Below, in pieces: positions 1-5,957 of a stretch of 21,688 bases of DNA. The position numbers and the translations under genes were made by a program. This DNA comes from Lactobacillus sp. UBA5815 (lineage in GTDB: Bacteria > Bacillota > Bacilli > Lactobacillales > Lactobacillaceae), in the NCBI GenBank assembly GCA_002417825.1, contig DICX01000003.1, positions 1 to 21,688 of the forward strand, in the 5' to 3' direction. Position 1 is the stretch's first letter. The number at the start of each line of letters is the position of its first letter. Below the pieces are notes generated by a model, which saw only the letters and a program-made list of their open reading frames with translations, had not been told where the DNA came from and made no database searches.

Positions 1-35
1 ATACAGGAATTCTCCTGAGATTGCGACTTTTTATA
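1..35 (+). terminator. Right half of a rho-independent terminator cut by the window edge
   Basis: The core CAGGA-ATTC-TCCTG at 4-17 is a small hairpin. It is followed by GATTGCGAC and a run of five T. The same core (AGGAATTCTCCTGA) forms the tip of the complete terminator at 2798-2845. I infer that the left arm lies upstream of the window and that this ends a gene off the left edge. Confidence 0.5.
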
Positions 36-48
36 TATTTAAATAGTA

Positions 49-77
49 TTGCATACTTTATAAAACGACTTTATAAT
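49..77 (+). promoter_or_regulatory. Sigma-A-type promoter of the surface protein gene
   Basis: TTGCAT at 49-54 and a perfect TATAAT at 72-77 are separated by 17 bases and lie 39 bases before the start codon. GGAGG at 105-109 sits 6 bases before the ATG. A weaker alternative, TTGCGA (21-26) and TAGTAT (44-49), also has 17-base spacing. Confidence 0.75.
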
Positions 78-115
78 TTAAATGAGGGTTAAAGAAGATC
101 CAATGGAGGATAAGA

Positions 116-2782
116 ATGAATATCAATAAAAATCATCAGTGGCATGATTCGATTCGTAAAATGACGATTGGCGCCACTTCAATCGTTTTAAGCGCTTCTG
201 CGGCTGCATTGATGGCCAATCAAGTTCATCCCGTTGTACAGGTACAAGCTGCGACTCAAGCGTCTGCTGACGAGAAGTCAACTCAAACAGATCCATTGAT
301 GCCAGTTATGAATAGTTTAACTATAACCCAAAATTTAGTTTATGGATCGGTAAGTATGACGGATCAAGTGATCATTCAGGTCAACCAAGATCAGCCAAAA
401 ACAGTTCCTGTAGATGGCAATGATTTCCATTTTGATTTGTACGATTATACCAATGATGATTTGATCACAATTACGCTTACAAATAATTATGGTAAAAAGA
501 GTACACCAGTTACTTTTTATCATACAGATCAAACAGGTTTAGAAAATTCGATTAGTAAATATAGTTCTTTAGAAAACAATTCAAGTTTTGATTATGCTTC
601 TACTGTGGCACAAAATAATTTTACTAAAGCTCTAAATGATGCAGAAACGCTGCATAAAATTTTTAATGGCAAACAAAAAGATGTGGATACCGCCACTAAA
701 AATTTACAAGCAGCTGCTGATGCATTGATTGAATCGGAGAGAAAGTCAGATGCTGTGCTGAACCCGGTCAAACTTCCTAAAGAAAAAGTACCGGTTGACT
801 CAATGAGATCCCTTACCGACAAAGAGCAATCAAATGTATCTAGTGCTTTGCGAAGTGCAAATCCCACGTGGCCCAAAGGAGTTAAACTGAGCTTTGATAT
901 TTATAATCCCAATTATAATAATTTTATTCATGCTGTTTTTCCCGATGGATCAGCGCAAAGCATTCCGTTTGATCAAGTAGTGACTTTAGATGAAGCTGCG
1001 ACTGCAACCTTTCAATATCCAGATTTTCCAATTGTGGTTAAAAATGATGATGAATTATCAAATGATGAAATTGCTGAAGCTGAAGCAGCCCTTAAAGCAG
1101 CAAATCCTATGGTCAAATCTGTTGAATATAATAATTTTGGCGAATTTCTTTTAACTTATAAAGACGGTTCGACTAAAGAAATTTATGATGAAGGTAAATT
1201 ATATATTGAACTCCCATATCAATCAAATGTTTCAGTTACGCCGCCAACTACTAAGATAAAAGTACAAAATCCAAAGCAATTGACGAGTGATGAGAAGCAA
1301 CAGCTTAAAAATGAATTACAAGATTTAAATCCTGACGCCTCGACAGTTGAGATTAGTGATCAAGGATTAGCAAAATTGGGCTTTGATAATGGTAAAGGGG
1401 GTCTTGAGTATAGTTTCTTGGGCCCTGATGAATTGATTCAGCGAATGGCAGATTTTGAACATGTCAATCTGCCTAGTCAAAAAATTGTAAAACCTCTTGA
1501 TCTTGATTTTGATGGCTACGATTCAACGACACCAGCAGTCATTCAAGCGCAGCGAGATTTAGAAGCAAGTAATCCAAATTTAAAATCAATTGCTAAATTT
1601 GTGATTGATTCCGGCAAGCAAACTATTGATGTTGAGTTTGAAGATGGCTCAGTCAAGAGCATTCCATTTTCTAGCCTGATTGCAACGGAAGCAGCGGATT
1701 CTAGAGACAAATATCCAGATTTTCCTGTTATCGTTAAAGATGTCAATCATTTAACCGCACAAGAAAAAGACAGTCTTTTGAAAACAGTCCAATCTTTGGA
1801 TCCGCAAGTCGTTTCTTGTGATGTCGTGTATTTAGGCGGCAAAAATAGGTTAAAACTTACTTACGCTGATAAAAGCTCAAGAATCACTAGTGATTCATCA
1901 AATTGGAACATCAGTGATTTGCCAAAATGGCTCATCACTTTTCCTTATCAAGGCATTGACTCAAAATATCAATCTTTAACGGCTGTTAATGCTCCATCTA
2001 AAAAGATCACCGCTAAAGATCCGGAAAAGTTAACAGAAACCGAAAAAACACAGCTTAAGTCTAATATTATTACAAGTAATCCCCAATTAGCCGATCATAT
2101 GCAGATTACGATCAGTGATCAAGGCTTAGCTAAAATTGCTTTTGATTATCCTGAAGATGTTTATAACTATATTGCGCCTTGGGATTTGATTACTAATTCA
2201 ACTGATGAATCAACGCCGTCAAAACCAGAACCAGAACCAACACCAGAACCTGTTACACCACCAGCTAAACCAGCCACCCCGACGCCTAAAAAACCTGTTA
2301 CCCCGGCCAAACCGAAGACACCGCAAAAGACTGCTACTTCTGTGGCCTTTAAGGGCATCGTTAAGGTAACCGCTGGTTCTACCACGGTTTATACGGCTCC
2401 TGGTGGAAAGGCAACGAGCCAAGTGCTGAAGCAAGGAACTCGTTGGCAAGTCACTCATTATGAAATCATCGATGGCCAAAAATGGTATCAAGTCGGAACG
2501 AACCAATGGGTATTAGCAGGTGATGCTGCTGTCGAAGGCAAATCATCTGATGTCTCATCTTTGACAGAAACGAAACTACGTGCCGTTGCTAAGGTGACAT
2601 ATAAAGGTACAGGCAGTGTCAGACTGCTGGATCGTTCTGGTCATTATCAAAACAGTTACGTCAAGAAGCAAACTTCTTGGAAAGTCTTTGCCCAAGCAAC
2701 GATCAATGGCAAGTTATATTATCGGTTAGGGAATCAGCGTCAATGGATTCCAGCACAATACGTTAAATTGACTCGAGCTTGA
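116..2782 (+). CDS. Secreted modular surface protein with YSIRK-like signal, FIVAR-like domain, duplicated repeats and C-terminal SLAP-like domains
   Basis: This is an 888-residue exported protein that probably stays bound to the cell wall; its ligand is unknown. Residues 1-45 form a signal peptide: SIRKMTIGATS at 12-22 resembles the YSIRK-G/S motif, followed by an Ala-rich hydrophobic stretch and a likely cut after VQVQA. Residues ~65-137 look beta-rich and Ig-like. Residues ~155-206 resemble a FIVAR helical module (FTKALNDAETL, then VDTATKNLQAAADAL). Residues ~221-443 and ~455-693 are two copies of an a-b-c block with recurring LT..EK..L......NP, DGS..IPF, YPDFP and ISDQGLAK motifs. A Pro/Lys/Thr-rich spacer (~702-740) leads to two SLAP-like repeats (~746-804 and ~820-886; NGKLYYRLG, QWIPAQYVKL) that would attach the protein non-covalently to the wall. 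There is no LPxTG motif. The gene is monocistronic, with its own promoter and terminator. An adhesin role is plausible but unproven. Confidence 0.8.
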   Translation: MNINKNHQWHDSIRKMTIGATSIVLSASAAALMANQVHPVVQVQAATQASADEKSTQTDPLMPVMNSLTITQNLVYGSVSMTDQVIIQVNQDQPKTVPVDGNDFHFDLYDYTNDDLITITLTNNYGKKSTPVTFYHTDQTGLENSISKYSSLENNSSFDYASTVAQNNFTKALNDAETLHKIFNGKQKDVDTATKNLQAAADALIESERKSDAVLNPVKLPKEKVPVDSMRSLTDKEQSNVSSALRSANPTWPKGVKLSFDIYNPNYNNFIHAVFPDGSAQSIPFDQVVTLDEAATATFQYPDFPIVVKNDDELSNDEIAEAEAALKAANPMVKSVEYNNFGEFLLTYKDGSTKEIYDEGKLYIELPYQSNVSVTPPTTKIKVQNPKQLTSDEKQQLKNELQDLNPDASTVEISDQGLAKLGFDNGKGGLEYSFLGPDELIQRMADFEHVNLPSQKIVKPLDLDFDGYDSTTPAVIQAQRDLEASNPNLKSIAKFVIDSGKQTIDVEFEDGSVKSIPFSSLIATEAADSRDKYPDFPVIVKDVNHLTAQEKDSLLKTVQSLDPQVVSCDVVYLGGKNRLKLTYADKSSRITSDSSNWNISDLPKWLITFPYQGIDSKYQSLTAVNAPSKKITAKDPEKLTETEKTQLKSNIITSNPQLADHMQITISDQGLAKIAFDYPEDVYNYIAPWDLITNSTDESTPSKPEPEPTPEPVTPPAKPATPTPKKPVTPAKPKTPQKTATSVAFKGIVKVTAGSTTVYTAPGGKATSQVLKQGTRWQVTHYEIIDGQKWYQVGTNQWVLAGDAAVEGKSSDVSSLTETKLRAVAKVTYKGTGSVRLLDRSGHYQNSYVKKQTSWKVFAQATINGKLYYRLGNQRQWIPAQYVKLTRA
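776..1444 (+). repeat. First copy of the ~225-residue internal a-b-c block of the surface protein
   Basis: Codons ~221-443 hold three related modules of about 70-80 residues. The shared landmarks with the second copy are DGSAQSIPF against DGSVKSIPF, YPDFPIVVK against YPDFPVIVK, and EISDQGLAKL against TISDQGLAKI. The order of landmarks is the same in both copies, so this is a block duplication rather than six independent repeats. Confidence 0.75.
1478..2194 (+). repeat. Second copy of the internal a-b-c block of the surface protein
   Basis: Codons ~455-693 repeat the block seen at 776-1444 in the same order. The divergence is clear at both protein and DNA level, so the duplication is old rather than a recent slippage event. 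Confidence 0.75.
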
Positions 2783-2797
2783 TCGTTTAAGATGATC

Positions 2798-2845
2798 AAA
2801 AAAGACCGCGATAAAGGAATTCTCCTGAAATCACGGCCTTTTTTT
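2798..2845 (+). terminator. Rho-independent terminator of the surface protein gene
   Basis: GACCGCGAT (2804-2812) pairs, with two mismatches, with ATCACGGCC (2830-2838). The tip is AAGGA-ATTC-TCCTG. Seven T follow, and six A precede the left arm. The tip matches the partial terminator at the left edge of the window. Confidence 0.85.
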
Positions 2846-2853
2846 GTTAGAAT
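2825..2853 (+). promoter_or_regulatory. Possible prs promoter overlapping the upstream terminator
   Basis: An extended -10 (TGT-TAGAAT, hexamer at 2848-2853) lies 17 bases after CTGAAA (2825-2830). The -35 is weak and sits inside the right arm of the preceding terminator. No better promoter is visible before prs. Confidence 0.4.
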
Positions 2854-2891
2854 GAAGATGCGAGTTGTTTTTATGGAGGAAACGTCTTCTT

Positions 2892-3863
2892 ATGTCAGAT
2901 CAAAATTTAATGCTTTTTGCGCTCAATTCCAACGTGCCTTTAGCCCAAAAAATCGCTGATCGCGTTGGTGTTCCGTTGTCACCTTCAAGCGTTCAGCGAT
3001 TCAGCGATGGCGAGATCCAGATCAACATCGATCGTTCTGTCCGCGGCAAGGATGTTTATTTGATTCAATCCACGAGTGCTCCCGTCAATGACAATTTGAT
3101 GGAACTGCTGATCATGATCGATGCGGTCAGACGTGCTTCTGCGCACAGCGTCAACGTCGTGATGCCTTACTACGGCTATGCGCGTCAAGATCGTAAAACC
3201 CGTGCCCGCGAACCCATTACGGCCAAGTTGGTCGCAAACATGCTTGAATGCGCAGGCGCCGATCGTGTCTTGTCACTGGATTTGCATGCTGCCCAGATTC
3301 AAGGGTTCTTCGACATTCCGGTCGATAACTTGATGGGTGCGCCTTTGTTGGCTGATTATTTCTTGAGTCATCATTTGGAAAAAGATGCAGTCGTCGTTTC
3401 ACCTGATCATGGTGGTGTCACCCGTGCCCGTAAATTAGCCGAGTTTTTGAAAACGCCAATCGCAATCGTCGATAAACGCCGGCCAAGAGCTAACGTTGCC
3501 GAAGTGATGAACATCATCGGGGATGTGAGCGGCAAACGTGCCATCATCATCGATGACATGATAGATACGGCAGGGACGATCACGCTTGCAGCACAGGCGC
3601 TGATCGATGCCGGTGCCGTTGAAGTTTATGCCAGCGCGACACATGCCGTTTTGTCAGGACCAGCCGTCAAACGATTGAATGATTCTGCGATCAAGCAGCT
3701 CGTGTTGACGGATTCTGTCAATCAACCGGCTGAAAAGAAGCTGGACAAGATGACGCTGCTTTCAGTTGGACCATTGATGGGTGACGCCATCAAGCGGATC
3801 CAAGCCCATGAACCAGTCAGCCCATTGTTTGACCGCCGTTTCCAAGCCAATGAGCAAGCCTGA
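2892..3863 (+). CDS. prs: Ribose-phosphate pyrophosphokinase (PRPP synthetase)
   Basis: This cytoplasmic enzyme transfers pyrophosphate from ATP to ribose 5-phosphate. The PRPP made feeds purine, pyrimidine, NAD, histidine and tryptophan synthesis. Class I features are all visible: FSDGEIQINI near the N terminus, YYGYARQDRK (ATP-binding loop), DLHAAQIQGFF, SPDHGGVTRAR, the catalytic loop DKRRP, and the PRPP-binding signature IIIDDMIDTAGT. The length of 323 residues is normal. I chose ATG 2892 because the family starts just before LMLFALNSN and GGAGG at 2875-2879 precedes it. The in-frame TTG at 2865 lies upstream of that Shine-Dalgarno and is unlikely. The gene stands alone between two terminators. 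Lactobacilli often carry more than one prs, and which copy this is cannot be told here. Confidence 0.95.
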   Translation: MSDQNLMLFALNSNVPLAQKIADRVGVPLSPSSVQRFSDGEIQINIDRSVRGKDVYLIQSTSAPVNDNLMELLIMIDAVRRASAHSVNVVMPYYGYARQDRKTRAREPITAKLVANMLECAGADRVLSLDLHAAQIQGFFDIPVDNLMGAPLLADYFLSHHLEKDAVVVSPDHGGVTRARKLAEFLKTPIAIVDKRRPRANVAEVMNIIGDVSGKRAIIIDDMIDTAGTITLAAQALIDAGAVEVYASATHAVLSGPAVKRLNDSAIKQLVLTDSVNQPAEKKLDKMTLLSVGPLMGDAIKRIQAHEPVSPLFDRRFQANEQA

Positions 3864-3894
3864 ACCTGATCGTTCACTTTAAAAAATAAATTAT

Positions 3895-3947
3895 AAAATA
3901 ACCTTGAATCTCCCTGTTTGATGTCGGAAGTCCAAGGTTATTTTTTT
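3895..3947 (+). terminator. Rho-independent terminator of prs
   Basis: ATAACCTTG (3898-3906) pairs perfectly with CAAGGTTAT (3933-3941), and the A and T runs on either side lengthen the stem. The loop is about 26 bases and a T run follows. Confidence 0.85.
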
Positions 3948-3996
3948 GCGGGGAAATCAAAATGCCTTGGTTAAGCAGATCAGGCGCTCTTTATGT

Positions 3997-4030
3997 AAGT
4001 AAAATAAAAATTTATATTTTTATTTTACTT
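3997..4030 (+). promoter_or_regulatory. 34-bp AT-rich palindrome, candidate operator (copy A)
   Basis: AAGTAAAATAAAAAT and its exact reverse complement flank the four-base centre TTAT. The palindrome ends 14 bases before the -10 box and covers the likely -35 region, which suits a repressor operator. It is followed by more T and could instead act as a weak terminator. The all-AT stem and the strong prs terminator just upstream make the operator reading somewhat better. No regulator gene is present nearby. Confidence 0.5.
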
Positions 4031-4050
4031 TTTTTTCATCATGATATAAT
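4023..4050 (+). promoter_or_regulatory. Promoter in copy A, reading into the MFS gene
   Basis: An extended -10 (TGA-TATAAT, hexamer at 4045-4050) follows TTTTAC (4023-4028) at 16 bases. The -35 is poor and lies inside the palindrome's right arm. This is the only good promoter before the MFS gene, about 150 bases upstream of its start. Confidence 0.55.
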
Positions 4051-4085
4051 GGGAAATGACATTTAGAAGCAGATCAGTTTTGTCA

Positions 4086-4229
4086 ATGAATATGGCGTTG
4101 GGCATGATAACCTTGGCTTATGATGCAGTTATGCGGTTAACAAGACTTCGCTGCCCTACAACAGCAATTCAGATTGATTTATACGAGTGGGATATTTTAA
4201 AAAATGACATTTCAAAACGAGAAAAATAA
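4086..4229 (+). CDS. Possible 47-codon chimeric leader ORF overlapping the MFS start
   Basis: The ATG at 4086 opens a frame that begins MNMALGMITL, identical to the start of the ABC ATPase remnant at 5544. It then continues with unrelated sequence through 4229 and overlaps the MFS start by 26 bases. It may be a fused scrap of the old ATPase start, or a short leader whose translation helps the poorly marked MFS start. There is no convincing Shine-Dalgarno. It may well not be a real gene. Confidence 0.2.
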   Translation: MNMALGMITLAYDAVMRLTRLRCPTTAIQIDLYEWDILKNDISKREK

Positions 4230-5400
4230 GAGTCTAACTAGACTTTTGATAGGACAGGCACTTTTACTTATCTCATTTAGTGTATATACAACTGATCTAT
4301 TATATTTACTCGTTCAAGAGTATCATGAATCTTCACAAGTTTTAGGTATTTTTGGCGCATTAGCGGCAATTCCTCCTGCGTTTATGGCGATTAGTGCGCC
4401 ATTTTTAAAAAGGATGCGTAATAGCAAGAGTATTCTAATTCTATTACAAGTTATCGCAACTATGAGTGTATTAGCTTCGGGACTATTACTGTTAGCTCAC
4501 TACTCGTTGATCAGTATAGGTATTTTTTACTTTTTATTCAGTCTTGTAACGACGATATCAGAATCTGTTGAGATAGGTGTCATACCTCAAATTTTTGACC
4601 AAGATCCAGAATACATTAATAGAACCGTAGACATTCAATATTTTATGAGCTCAGGTTTAACCATTCTCAGTGGCGTTGTAAGTTCAATGGTACTTACAAC
4701 TCAAAATGGCAGTTTCCTTTTGCTAATCGCTAGTTTTGTCACTGCACCAATAGGAGTGCTTTTTTATAGTTTGATTACTTACGATGTGCAAAGGCAACTT
4801 CCAAGAGATACAAATGAGACTTACTTTTTTGAAATTAGAGAATGCATCAAGAAGTTTGTACATACCATGCCGGCTTTTTTAATTATATTGTATGAAGCGA
4901 TTCTAGGGGGAATATCAGGTCTTTTGTTTGAGCTAATGCCTATAACAATGAAAGAATTGGGGATTTCTGTTGCACTATTTTCAGTTGTTAATTCTGTTCA
5001 AAAAACCGGAGATTTTATAGGTGGATTAGTCGCACCTTTTGTTAAATGGAAAACATTGACTTTCTTTTTTCTAGACTATGTTGTTTCTGGTTCCTGCTTT
5101 ATTATCGTTACTTTGCCAATAACTAACATTGCTAGGTTATCACTATTGTTGATTTCAGGGATAGTTATGGGAATGTCTGGGAATGTTTTTGAAAAATTGA
5201 TGTATAAGTCATATGATACAAAAAATATATCAGCTATGCATGCGCTAGCCACTTCAACATTTTCTATATTTTCAGTCATAAGTTATACAGCAGCCTGGAT
5301 TCATTTAAGGACTATCATGCTGTGGCAAATAACAGGAATAATGACGGTCTTGTTTGGACTATCATTATTAGTGGTAGCTCGAATACATAATGAGTGGTAG
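4204..5400 (+). CDS. Major facilitator superfamily (MFS) transporter, 12 transmembrane segments
   Basis: This is a 398-residue integral membrane protein with about twelve hydrophobic segments: roughly 14-37, 46-68, 76-98, 100-122, 148-166, 169-191, 222-244, 253-273, 286-308, 310-332, 344-366 and 370-393. SAPFLKRMRNSKSI after the second helix matches the usual MFS loop 2-3 position. The fold resembles drug/peptide exporters of the MefA type, but no residue defines a substrate. The Shine-Dalgarno is weak, so translation may be coupled to the short frame above. The gene is clearly richer in A and T than the genes around it. It lies between two direct copies of a 134-bp module, which suggests acquisition or rearrangement. 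No obvious terminator follows. Confidence 0.75.
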   Translation: MTFQNEKNKSLTRLLIGQALLLISFSVYTTDLLYLLVQEYHESSQVLGIFGALAAIPPAFMAISAPFLKRMRNSKSILILLQVIATMSVLASGLLLLAHYSLISIGIFYFLFSLVTTISESVEIGVIPQIFDQDPEYINRTVDIQYFMSSGLTILSGVVSSMVLTTQNGSFLLLIASFVTAPIGVLFYSLITYDVQRQLPRDTNETYFFEIRECIKKFVHTMPAFLIILYEAILGGISGLLFELMPITMKELGISVALFSVVNSVQKTGDFIGGLVAPFVKWKTLTFFFLDYVVSGSCFIIVTLPITNIARLSLLLISGIVMGMSGNVFEKLMYKSYDTKNISAMHALATSTFSIFSVISYTAAWIHLRTIMLWQITGIMTVLFGLSLLVVARIHNEW

Positions 5401-5454
5401 CTTGCATAATATAGTTAAAACACACTATTAGCAACAGCTTGGCTCCCTTTATGC

Positions 5455-5488
5455 AAGTAAAATAAAAATTTGCGTTTTTATTTTACTT
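5455..5488 (+). promoter_or_regulatory. 34-bp AT-rich palindrome, candidate operator (copy B)
   Basis: AAGTAAAATAAAAA and its exact reverse complement flank TTTGCG. The arms match copy A while the centre has changed at three positions. The distance to the -10 box (14 bases) is the same as in copy A. Confidence 0.5.
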
Positions 5489-5508
5489 TTTTTTCATCAT
5501 AGTATAAT
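5481..5508 (+). promoter_or_regulatory. Promoter in copy B, before the ABC remnant
   Basis: TATAAT at 5503-5508 follows TTTTAC (5481-5486) at 16 bases. It has the same layout as copy A but lacks the extended -10 TG. It would transcribe only the broken ABC genes. Confidence 0.45.
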
Positions 5509-5543
5509 GAAAAACGACATTTAGAAGCAGATCAGTTTTATCA

Positions 5544-5920
5544 ATGAATATGGCGTTGGGCATGATAACCTTGGAAAAGGTTTCTTTTGATTATTTCACG
5601 TTTGAAAAGACGCCGGGGATCAAAGGAACCTTGCATGACCTGTTTGACAGCGTTAGGTGGGATCGTCGAAAATTTTGTGGATTTTGCGTCTCGGCCGAGC
5701 AAAATTTTTCCGCGGCTCATCCAAAATATTTTTATCTTTGTGATTCCGATTTTGCTGGCTACGAATATTTCGGTTGACTATCTGAGACACGGCATCGATT
5801 TTGATTGGGTTTATTATTTGGACTTCATCGTGGTGCTTTATTTCTTCTCTAAATTTTTGTGGAAAAAAGGACTTGGCAATATGCGTCTGCGAATTGACCA
5901 CTCGTGGTTTGGATCAATGA
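5544..5920 (+). pseudogene. Collapsed ABC exporter operon: ATPase N terminus joined to ABC-2 permease C terminus
   Basis: In the frame of ATG 5544 the product reads MITLEKVSFDYF, then FEKTPGIKGTLHDLF. This is the typical N terminus of the exporter ATPases that precede their Walker A motif. Around 5650 the family signal jumps to another frame, which reads FASRPSKIFPRLIQNI, then FIFVIPILL, and ends FLWKKGL. That resembles the last third of the ABC-2 permease family PF06182 (DUF990). No Walker A, signature or Walker B motif is present. The simplest reading is a large internal deletion that removed most of the ATPase and most of the permease region. The permease frame has no natural stop and runs on into the next terminator. 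The family assignment is from motif memory and is moderately sure. The non-coding state is well supported. Confidence 0.65.
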
Positions 5921-5926
5921 CGGGTC

Positions 5927-5957
5927 AAAAAAAGCCGCTGAATCTTCAGCGGCTTTT
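5927..5957 (-). terminator. Terminator of the HD-domain gene, containing its stop codon
   Basis: AAAAGCCGCTGAA (5930-5942) and its exact complement (5945-5957) form a 13-bp stem with a two-base centre. On the minus strand a run of seven T follows the stem. The minus-strand stop codon (5946-5948) lies inside the stem. It could also stop plus-strand transcripts from the island, though only four T follow in that direction. Confidence 0.9.

Larger units (their letters stand above)
3983..4116 (+). repeat. Direct repeat copy A: promoter module plus first codons of an ABC ATPase gene
   Basis: These 134 bases align without gaps to 5441-5574 (offset 1458). I count 12 mismatches, about 91% identity, with only one in the last 56 bases. 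The module holds a long palindrome, a TATAAT box and the start ATGAATATGGCG. It therefore duplicates the 5' end of the remnant at 5544. Downstream of 4116 the two copies diverge completely. Confidence 0.9.
5441..5574 (+). repeat. Direct repeat copy B: promoter module plus first codons of an ABC ATPase gene
   Basis: This is the ungapped partner of 3983-4116. It continues into the ATPase-like reading frame (ITLEKVSFDYF), so copy B keeps the original context and copy A is the transplanted one. The TG of the extended -10 in copy A is not kept here (CATAG before TATAAT). Confidence 0.9.

Noticed and set aside
2216..2332. Short DNA repeats in the Pro-rich region as a possible CRISPR or tandem repeat array
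   Set aside because: Units are irregular codon-level repeats (CCAGAA, CCAGCT) in frame with a wall-spanning linker; there are no spacers.
2167..2506. Gly/Val-rich and Trp/Phe-rich minus-strand frames near the proline-rich spacer
   Set aside because: They are the reverse reading of Pro/Glu/Lys/Thr repeat codons in the surface protein spacer.
2865..2891. An upstream TTG start for prs adding nine residues
   Set aside because: The GGAGG site lies after this TTG, and the added residues are not seen in the family as I know it.
4117..4203. A structured riboswitch or T-box between copy A and the MFS gene
   Set aside because: Only one small hairpin (GCTG-CAGC) is seen; there is no T-box sequence, specifier stem or known riboswitch core.
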